Origin: JAIVJN01 sp036732565
GTDB taxonomy: Bacteria > Acidobacteriota > Vicinamibacteria > Vicinamibacterales > UBA2999
Direction: 5' to 3'
Assembly (NCBI GenBank): GCA_036732565.1
Contig: DAINCF010000422.1
Location: 1 to 6,395 of the forward strand
Length of the DNA stretch: 6,395 nt
Part shown: piece by piece, positions 1-6,395 of the stretch
Numbering within the stretch: the stretch's first letter is position 1
How the letters are laid out: each line of letters begins with the position of its first letter
The notes under the pieces: generated by a model
Told to the model about the DNA's origin: nothing
Databases searched by the model: none
The model's input: only the letters and a program-made list of their open reading frames with translations
Made by a program: the position numbers and the translations under genes

Positions 1-25
1 GCCTCGGCCGTGAGAGCCGGCCTAC
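1..25 (-). repeat. GTAG-headed imperfect hairpin (REP-like)
   Basis: Read on the minus strand, this begins with the tetranucleotide GTAG (25-22) and folds into a 5-bp stem, GGCCG (6-10) with CGGCC (18-22), around a 7-nt loop. The last G of GTAG is also the first stem base. It lies in the non-coding stretch downstream of the kinase stop, 12 bp from a second hairpin of the same design. GTAG next to a short palindrome is the hallmark of REP elements mobilised by RAYT (TnpA-REP) transposases. The stem is short and the window edge cuts the context, so the REP assignment is tentative. Confidence 0.35.
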
Positions 26-36
26 CGACGTGTTTG

Positions 37-59
37 GCAGGCCTGAAGGCCTGCGCTAC
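37..59 (-). repeat. GTAG-headed palindromic hairpin (REP-like), downstream of the kinase gene
   Basis: On the minus strand GTAG (59-56) and one C precede a perfect inverted repeat with 8-bp arms, GCAGGCCT (37-44) and AGGCCTGC (47-54), separated by 2 nt. It starts 50 bp past the kinase stop codon. It could stabilise the 3' end of the kinase mRNA or help end transcription, but no T-run follows on the minus strand, so a classical intrinsic terminator is not supported. The design matches the palindromes at 1-25 and 4549-4572. Confidence 0.5.
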
Positions 60-108
60 GTACCAGGAATCCGCGAGGCAAGCGCTCCCGGACCACCCAC
101 GCCGCGAA

Positions 109-2859
<2,751 letters not shown>

Positions 2860-2871
2860 GAGCCGAGCACG

Positions 2872-2877
2872 ATTCTA
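2872..2877 (-). promoter_or_regulatory. Possible -10 element of the kinase gene
   Basis: The minus strand reads TAGAAT (5 of 6 matches to TATAAT) with only 12 nt to the kinase ATG. A start about 7 nt downstream would give a 5' leader of roughly 5 nt or less, consistent with the absence of a visible ribosome-binding site. No good -35 lies 16-18 bp upstream (the hexamer there is GCTCGG), so this is weakly supported. Confidence 0.25.
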
Positions 2878-2971
2878 CGGGAGTCGAGCGTGTCCCGAGC
2901 CCCGGCCACTGCCCCCGAGCGACGGCTAATGCACACCGCGGCAACGGCCGATACAAGACCAGATAGGCACT

Positions 2972-3688
2972 GTGACCCGATTGATTCGCTTTTTCGTCGC
3001 TCTGACGGTCCTGGCGGGCGCGACGCCGGCCTGGGCCCAGATCTACTCCTGGCGCGACGCCAACGGCGCTCAGGTGTATTCGGACCGGCCGCGCGTCGAC
3101 GGCGGCGAGATGGTCACGTTTGCGGTGGCGGGACGGCCCACTGTTCGCGCCACCAAGCCGGCGGCTCCTGAAACGGCCGGCCGATTCGACGACATCATCG
3201 AGCGGCAGGCGGCCGATAGTGGAGTATCCGCCGACCTGATTCGGGCGGTCATCCAGGTCGAATCAGGGTTCAATCCCGCTGCCGTGTCGCCGAAGGGGGC
3301 GCAGGGGCTGATGCAGCTCATGCCAGCCACCGCGCGCGAGCTCGGCGTCGTGGATCCCTTCCATCCCGAGGAGAACATTCGCGGCGGCGTCGCCTACCTC
3401 AAGCAGCTCCTGGGACGCTATTCGCAGGATGTCCGGCTGGCGCTGGCCGCCTACAATGCCGGACCGGGCAGTGTGGAGCGCTACGGCGACGTGCCGCCCT
3501 ACCGGGAGACGCAGGCGTACGTGCGGAAAATTACGGCAAAGGCGCCCACACCCGTGGCCCCGCCTCGAACGTCCACCGGCGCCCGGCTCATCTACAAGTG
3601 GATCGAAATGGTGGATGGCCGGCCGGTTCGGCGCTACTCGAACGTGCCCCCTGCCGGGCAGACCTTCGAAGTCATCGGGGGCCGCTAG
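2972..3688 (+). CDS. Secreted lytic transglycosylase (SLT/GH23) with DUF4124 domain
   Basis: The 238-residue product is predicted to cleave the MurNAc-GlcNAc bond of peptidoglycan in the periplasm, forming 1,6-anhydro ends. A signal peptide covers 1-22 (basic start, hydrophobic core, AWA before Gln23). With no Cys at +1 it is soluble, not a lipoprotein. Residues 23-40 match DUF4124 (IYSWRDANGAQVYSDRP). The SLT domain (about 72-188) shows the catalytic Glu in QVESGFNP (Glu97), GLMQLMPATA (112-121), AYNAGPG (160-166) and the late aromatic segment QAYVRKI (181-187). The last 34 residues contain a second DUF4124-like motif (207-227). The start is GTG at 2972, chosen because it gives a complete signal peptide; upstream there is only a weak TAGG. 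It is divergent from the kinase and converges tightly on the DoxX gene. The function is clear at family level; its specific role (turnover or secretion-apparatus insertion) is not. Confidence 0.95.
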   Translation: MTRLIRFFVALTVLAGATPAWAQIYSWRDANGAQVYSDRPRVDGGEMVTFAVAGRPTVRATKPAAPETAGRFDDIIERQAADSGVSADLIRAVIQVESGFNPAAVSPKGAQGLMQLMPATARELGVVDPFHPEENIRGGVAYLKQLLGRYSQDVRLALAAYNAGPGSVERYGDVPPYRETQAYVRKITAKAPTPVAPPRTSTGARLIYKWIEMVDGRPVRRYSNVPPAGQTFEVIGGR

Positions 3689-3693
3689 CCCAC

Positions 3694-3724
3694 CCGACTA
3701 GTCGGATCGCCGCGCGGCGTCGAC
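3694..3724. repeat. Tandem perfect palindromes at a convergent gene junction
   Basis: Two perfect 12-bp palindromes lie 2 bp apart: CCGACTAGTCGG (3694-3705) and CGCCGCGCGGCG (3708-3719). The second can extend to an imperfect hairpin by pairing GTCG (3701-3704) with CGAC (3721-3724). They overlap the DoxX stop codon (3698-3700, minus) and begin 6 bp after the transglycosylase stop. The position suits a two-way transcription end or a binding site for a dimeric protein. There is no T-run on either side, so an intrinsic terminator is not shown. Confidence 0.4.
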
Positions 3725-4096
3725 GCTCAACGGACCCGCCCCCGCTGCCGCCAGGTACAAGAACAGGAAGCAAAACAGCACCGCCGGCTCCCCGCCGTTC
3801 AGGATCGGCCAGAAGTTTCGCGGAAAGTGGCTCATGAAGTAGGCGAATGCCATCTCGCCCGAGAGGACGAAGGCGACCGGTCGCGTCAGGAAGCCGATCA
3901 GAATCAGCCCGCCACCGAAGACTTCGAGCACTCCGGCCAGCCCTCGGAGCGACATCAGTTCGACCGCCGCGCGGGGCTCGGTCACCGGCATCGCGAACAG
4001 TTTCTGTGTACCGTGAGCGATGAACAGAACCGCCGCCACGATGCGCAACGCGCTCAACAGCCAAGGGGACCAGGATCTCGGGATGAATCCAGCCAT
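3698..4096 (-). CDS. DoxX-family four-helix membrane protein
   Basis: This 132-residue integral membrane protein has the usual length and pattern of the DoxX family. The first helix (about 12-30) ends in LFIAHGTQKLF (24-34), the family's typical H-G-x-x-K signature. The second (about 52-70) contains GVLEVFGGGLILIGFLTR (55-72), the third spans about 73-90, and HFPRNFWPILNGGEPA (90-105) precedes the fourth (about 104-121). DoxX proteins take their name from a subunit of the archaeal thiosulfate:quinone oxidoreductase. Most bacterial members are instead uncharacterised inner-membrane proteins, some linked to redox or oxidative-stress functions, so no specific reaction is claimed. The start is supported by GGAGG (minus strand of 4103-4107) 6 nt before ATG. 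The gene stands alone, convergent with the transglycosylase and divergent from rpsT. Confidence 0.9.
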   Translation of the reverse strand: MAGFIPRSWSPWLLSALRIVAAVLFIAHGTQKLFAMPVTEPRAAVELMSLRGLAGVLEVFGGGLILIGFLTRPVAFVLSGEMAFAYFMSHFPRNFWPILNGGEPAVLFCFLFLYLAAAGAGPLSVDAARRSD

Positions 4097-4107
4097 TCGG
4101 AGCCTCC
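4097..4107 (-). promoter_or_regulatory. Strong ribosome-binding site of the DoxX gene
   Basis: The minus strand reads GGAGG followed by six bases (CTCCGA) before ATG at 4096. This is the clearest Shine-Dalgarno on the minus strand of this window and fixes the start codon. Confidence 0.7.
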
Positions 4108-4219
4108 GTTTAACGCCACCTACGACCGCCGAGGCTGGAGCGTGTAGCCTGATGAGGGGTGACCGGCTTGTTGGCGGCAGGCCGGCGCGTCGAATCGAGG
4201 GCTTTTAGGCCTGTTGTAG

Positions 4220-4225
4220 TATGAT
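4220..4225 (+). promoter_or_regulatory. Probable -10 element of the rpsT promoter
   Basis: TATGAT matches the sigma-70 -10 consensus at 5 of 6 positions. It sits in the 173-bp divergent region between the DoxX gene and rpsT and would give a 5' leader of about 38 nt. The hexamer at -35 spacing (GAGGGC) is poor, so the promoter would need an activator or a different -35 preference. This is the best AT-rich hexamer in an otherwise GC-rich gap. Confidence 0.4.
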
Positions 4226-4250
4226 CAGGGTTTCTAACCGACTCCGAGCA

Positions 4251-4260
4251 GGGGAGAGGA
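4251..4260 (+). promoter_or_regulatory. rpsT: Ribosome-binding site of rpsT
   Basis: The purine-only run GGGGAGAGGA contains GAGG, with 9 nt between its end and the GTG start at 4270. The spacing is on the long side but supports GTG as the real start, since the encoded protein begins with the conserved MAKKSKSALK of S20. Confidence 0.6.
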
Positions 4261-4269
4261 CGAGTATCT

Positions 4270-4533
4270 GTGGCGAAGAAGAGCAAGTCGGCGCTGAAAG
4301 CACACCGCCAGAACGTGGTCCGTCGCGAGCGCAATCGGCAGATGCGGTCGAAGCTGCGCACCGGACTCAAGGCCATCCGCAAGGCGCTGGATGACGGTGA
4401 GATCGACGAAGCGAAGAAGCAGCTGAGCACGACCCAGTCACTGGTCGACTCGATGGCGGCCAAGGGCATCATCCACCGCAACACCGCCTCCCGCTACAAG
4501 TCCCGTCTGTCGGCCCGGCTGTCCGCGTCGTAG
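4270..4533 (+). CDS. rpsT: 30S ribosomal protein S20
   Basis: The 87-residue protein is small and very basic, matching the normal length of bacterial S20. It is a three-helix primary binder of 16S rRNA needed for assembly of the 30S body. The start MAKKSKSALKAHRQ, the block RSKLRTGLKAIRKAL (26-40) and the near-invariant C-terminal segment KGIIHRNTASRYKSRLSARL (65-84) are diagnostic. Translation starts at GTG. In E. coli rpsT also has a non-AUG start (UUG) that contributes to feedback control by S20, so the weak start may matter here too, though no control element can be read directly. It is monocistronic in appearance: a GC-rich palindrome begins 15 bp after the stop, and the next gene has its own operator. 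Confidence 0.97.
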   Translation: MAKKSKSALKAHRQNVVRRERNRQMRSKLRTGLKAIRKALDDGEIDEAKKQLSTTQSLVDSMAAKGIIHRNTASRYKSRLSARLSAS

Positions 4534-4548
4534 GCTGGCCTTTCCGGC

Positions 4549-4572
4549 GGGCGGCTCGCGAGCCGCCCCTAC
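4549..4572 (-). repeat. Perfect 20-bp palindrome with GTAG head (REP-like), downstream of rpsT
   Basis: Arms GGGCGGCTCG (4549-4558) and CGAGCCGCCC (4559-4568) form a perfect 20-bp palindrome with no spacer, immediately adjoined on the minus strand by GTAG (4572-4569). As RNA it would form a very stable GC hairpin (8 bp with a 4-nt loop) 15 nt after the rpsT stop and could protect or end that transcript. A T5 run occurs only 24 bp later (4593-4597), not directly after the stem, so a canonical intrinsic terminator is not demonstrated. The shared GTAG and orientation link it to the elements at 1-25 and 37-59. Confidence 0.6.
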
Positions 4573-4613
4573 ATCGCTGCCGGCCTTCCAACTTTTTGCG
4601 CGCGCCTCCCGTC

Positions 4614-4635
4614 GAAGTCTACATAGGTAGACTTC
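4614..4635. promoter_or_regulatory. Probable PadR operator (9-bp perfect inverted repeat)
   Basis: GAAGTCTAC (4614-4622) and GTAGACTTC (4627-4635) are perfect inverted arms around ATAG. The repeat ends 3 bp before the GGAGGA ribosome-binding site of the padR-like gene, where a bound repressor dimer would block transcription initiation. PadR proteins commonly bind such dyads in their own promoters. A weak promoter, TTGCGC (4596-4601) with an 18-bp gap to TACATA (4620-4625), would place the -10 inside the repeat. That the PadR encoded here binds this site is inferred from position and symmetry. Confidence 0.65.
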
Positions 4636-4638
4636 TGC

Positions 4639-4644
4639 GGAGGA
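4639..4644 (+). promoter_or_regulatory. Ribosome-binding site of the PadR gene
   Basis: GGAGGA, 4 nt before GTG at 4649, is a near-perfect Shine-Dalgarno. It selects this GTG as the start and gives a very short leader directly behind the operator. Confidence 0.7.
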
Positions 4645-4648
4645 AGCC

Positions 4649-4960
4649 GTGCGCCTGACCTACCCCACTGCCCTCGTCCTCGAGGCGCTGCTGCAAGGCC
4701 ATCACCACGGGTTCGACATCATGGACGCGACCGCCCTGCCGAGCGGCACCGTCTACCCGATCCTCCGTCGCCTGAACGCGGAGGGATGCGTGCGTTCCCA
4801 TTGGGAGCGGGAAAGCGTGGCGCGTCGTGAACAGCGTCCGCCACGGCGCTACTACGAGCTGACCTCCACCGGCATCGCGGCCGCACGTGAGGCGCGCACG
4901 AAGTACCGCCCGATCGCGGCCATCGCGCGACGCCCCCGTCCGGCCGTCGTAGAGGGCTAG
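4649..4960 (+). CDS. PadR-family transcriptional repressor (compact)
   Basis: This 103-residue winged-helix DNA-binding protein is of the short PadR class. The first helix (about 4-16) is followed by GHHHGFDIMDATALPSGTVY (17-36), in which PSGTVYPILRRLNAEG (31-46) is the signature recognition helix and turn. The wing ends in RRYYELTSTG (66-75), and a basic C-terminal helix (about 76-100) probably serves dimerisation. PadR proteins usually repress a neighbouring transporter or detoxification gene and are released by a small molecule. The repressor role here is inferred from its own upstream dyad and its 2-bp spacing from the permease gene. Acidobacterial genomes carry many such PadR-permease pairs. 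The ligand cannot be read from the sequence. Confidence 0.93.
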   Translation: MRLTYPTALVLEALLQGHHHGFDIMDATALPSGTVYPILRRLNAEGCVRSHWERESVARREQRPPRRYYELTSTGIAAAREARTKYRPIAAIARRPRPAVVEG

Positions 4961-4962
4961 GC

Positions 4963-6395
4963 ATGGCGTCCACCTCTCGCCGCCGACTCCGCTGGCCCCT
5001 CCGTCTGATTGCCGCGGCGTCGCCGCTCGTGCCCGCATCCCTTCGGCACGACTGGCGTCGCGAGTGGGAAGCCGAGCTCATCCACGCAACCGACGAAGGG
5101 CACACGACGCCCGCCGCGCTGGTGCGCCGCTCGCTCGGCGCCTTCGCGGACGCGGCATGGCTGCGACAGCGCTCGGTTGCCGACTTCGACTGGATCGACG
5201 ATCTCCGACACGGCTGGCGCCAACTGCGCGACCAGGTCGGCTTCGCGTTGACCGCCACGGGCATCCTCGCGCTGGGCATCGCCGCCACGGTGACCATGTT
5301 CAGCGTGATCGATCAGGTCCTCTTGCGGCCTCTGCCCTACCCGGATCCCGACCGGATCGTCACGCTATGGGAAACCCGCGGGGACAGTGCCGATCTGCTC
5401 GACGTTGCTCCGGCGAACTTCCTCGACTGGCGCGACCGGGCGACTTCGTTCGAGCTGCTCGCCGCGGCGGATCCCTGGAGTCTCGACTTCACCGGCGGGT
5501 CTCGGCCAGAGGTCTTCGGCGCGGCGAGGGTCACACCCGGCTTCTTCGAGTCATTTGGCGTGCAACCGCTCCTGGGGCGATTCTTCACGCCTGACGAGTA
5601 CCAACCGGGGAAAGGTCGCGTGCTCGTTCTCGGAGAGCGCTTCTGGCGTCAGCGGTTCGGCGCCGACCCGACCATCGTCGGACAAACGCTGACGTTCGAC
5701 GATGGGCCCAGTCTGGTGGTCGGGATCGTGCCGGCGAGCTTCGAGCCCCGCCTGCTCGGCACGGCGACCGGCAATCGCAACGCGTGGCTGCCCAAAGCCA
5801 TCGAAGAACACGAGCCGCGCCTGCGGGCGAGCAACTTCTGGGCGGTCGTCGGGCGACTGAAACCCGGGGCCACGATCGACACCGCACGCGCGGAGCTCGA
5901 TGCGATCGCGCGTCAGCTTGCAGCCGAGTACCCGCGTACGAACCAGCGCAGCGGGACACGCATCCTCGTCCTCCGCGACCATCTTGTCGGCAACGTGCGG
6001 CTCGCGGTCGGCCTCCTCACCGCGGCGGTTGCCGTCGTTCTCCTCATCGCCTGCGTGAACGTGATCAATCTCTTGCTGGCGCGAGGATCGGCGCGCGAAC
6101 GTGAGCTGGCCATCCGCGTCGCGCTCGGCGCGGGCCGGGGCAGGCTCGTTCGGCAATTCCTGACCGAGAGTCTGCTGCTGGCCACGCTGGGCGGCGTTGC
6201 GGGCACGCTGCTCGCGCACTGGACGCTGACCACGCTCGCCCGTCTGGGTCCCCGAACGGTGCCGTGGATCGACACGTTGAACCTCGACCTGCGGGCCATG
6301 GCGTTCACTGGCGCCGTCACCATCGTGGTCGCGCTGCTCGCGGGCGCGCTGCCCGCCTGGCGTGCCGCGCTCAGCGGCCTTCATTCGGCGGGCCG
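4963..6395 (+). CDS. ADOP-type orphan ABC permease (MacB/FtsX-like), N-terminal 477 codons, cut by window edge
   Basis: The open frame runs uninterrupted from ATG to the window end. The start is supported by AGAGGG (4951-4956), 6 nt upstream and inside the padR tail, and by a 2-bp gap that suggests coupled translation. An N-terminal cytoplasmic region has HDWRREWEAEL (29-39) and DDLRHGWRQLRDQVGFALTA (79-98), the typical lead-in to the first membrane helix (about 92-116). VLLRPLPYPDPDRIV (119-133) opens a large MacB-type periplasmic domain (to about 335). The first FtsX domain follows, with helices near 346-370, 400-420 and 446-466 and the conserved LLARGSARERELAIRVALGA (371-390). Full-length family members are about 800-900 residues with two such FtsX domains, so roughly half is present. 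MacB-like permeases work with an ATPase in efflux or envelope mechanotransmission, but ADOP members are usually encoded without one, and none is seen here. The substrate is unknown. Confidence 0.93.
   Translation, partial: MASTSRRRLRWPLRLIAAASPLVPASLRHDWRREWEAELIHATDEGHTTPAALVRRSLGAFADAAWLRQRSVADFDWIDDLRHGWRQLRDQVGFALTATGILALGIAATVTMFSVIDQVLLRPLPYPDPDRIVTLWETRGDSADLLDVAPANFLDWRDRATSFELLAAADPWSLDFTGGSRPEVFGAARVTPGFFESFGVQPLLGRFFTPDEYQPGKGRVLVLGERFWRQRFGADPTIVGQTLTFDDGPSLVVGIVPASFEPRLLGTATGNRNAWLPKAIEEHEPRLRASNFWAVVGRLKPGATIDTARAELDAIARQLAAEYPRTNQRSGTRILVLRDHLVGNVRLAVGLLTAAVAVVLLIACVNVINLLLARGSARERELAIRVALGAGRGRLVRQFLTESLLLATLGGVAGTLLAHWTLTTLARLGPRTVPWIDTLNLDLRAMAFTGAVTIVVALLAGALPAWRAALSGLHSAG

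Noticed and set aside
4161..4185. Hairpin CCGGC...GCCGG upstream of rpsT as an S20 control element or riboswitch
   Set aside because: Only a 5-bp stem with a 13-nt loop in GC-rich sequence, and it lies upstream of the likely -10 so would not be in the mRNA.
4110..4484. 124-codon open frame on the minus strand spanning antisense rpsT and its upstream region
   Set aside because: Most of it is antisense to the highly conserved S20 gene, and the part outside has no recognisable motif.
4549..4597. Canonical rho-independent terminator for rpsT
   Set aside because: The hairpin is excellent but the T5 run lies 24 bp past the stem, so the two do not form the standard unit. It was listed as a palindromic repeat instead.
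5064..5594. 176-codon open frame on the plus strand overlapping the permease
   Set aside because: Arg-rich frame-shifted reading of the permease; the ADOP frame is continuous and carries all conserved motifs.
5551..6384. 277-codon open frame on the minus strand opposite the permease
   Set aside because: Its composition is low-complexity Arg/Glu/Ala/Gly with no recognisable domain. The opposite strand encodes a clear MacB/FtsX permease across the whole stretch, so this is a GC-rich antisense shadow.

Overview
The window is GC-rich and densely coded. It most resembles a chromosomal segment from an Acidobacteriota-type bacterium, perhaps the Vicinamibacteria side of the phylum. That placement is an inference from gene content: a PadR regulator directly followed by a large orphan MacB/FtsX permease of the 'acidobacterial duplicated orphan permease' (ADOP) type, and a Ser/Thr kinase fused to a TolB/PD40-like beta-propeller. 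Both architectures are strongly expanded in that phylum. No mobile element, phage gene, CRISPR array, tRNA or rRNA was found.

Layout, left to right. Positions 1-108 are non-coding and hold two small GTAG-headed hairpins. A complete 916-aa membrane Ser/Thr kinase with a propeller sensor lies on the minus strand (109-2859). A 112-bp divergent intergenic region separates it from a secreted lytic transglycosylase on the plus strand (2972-3688). That gene converges on a four-helix DoxX-family membrane protein (3698-4096, minus), with only 9 bp between the stop codons and two back-to-back 12-bp palindromes at the junction. A 173-bp divergent region then leads to rpsT (ribosomal protein S20, 4270-4533, plus). 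Next come a GTAG-headed perfect 20-bp palindrome and a perfect 9-bp inverted repeat that looks like an autoregulatory operator. A compact PadR repressor (4649-4960) and, 2 bp after its stop, an ADOP-type permease (4963 to the window edge) form an apparent two-gene operon. The permease is cut off by the window at 477 codons.

The genes are not one pathway. The kinase, transglycosylase and DoxX protein are envelope-related single units, rpsT is housekeeping, and PadR plus permease form a ligand-regulated transporter-like unit in which PadR probably represses itself and the permease. The points most worth a second look are the set of GTAG-headed palindromes (REP/RAYT-like), the operator in front of padR, the transglycosylase with a DUF4124-like motif at both ends, and the long Ser/Thr-rich activation segment of the kinase. 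I do not see strong evidence for a wholly new multi-gene system.
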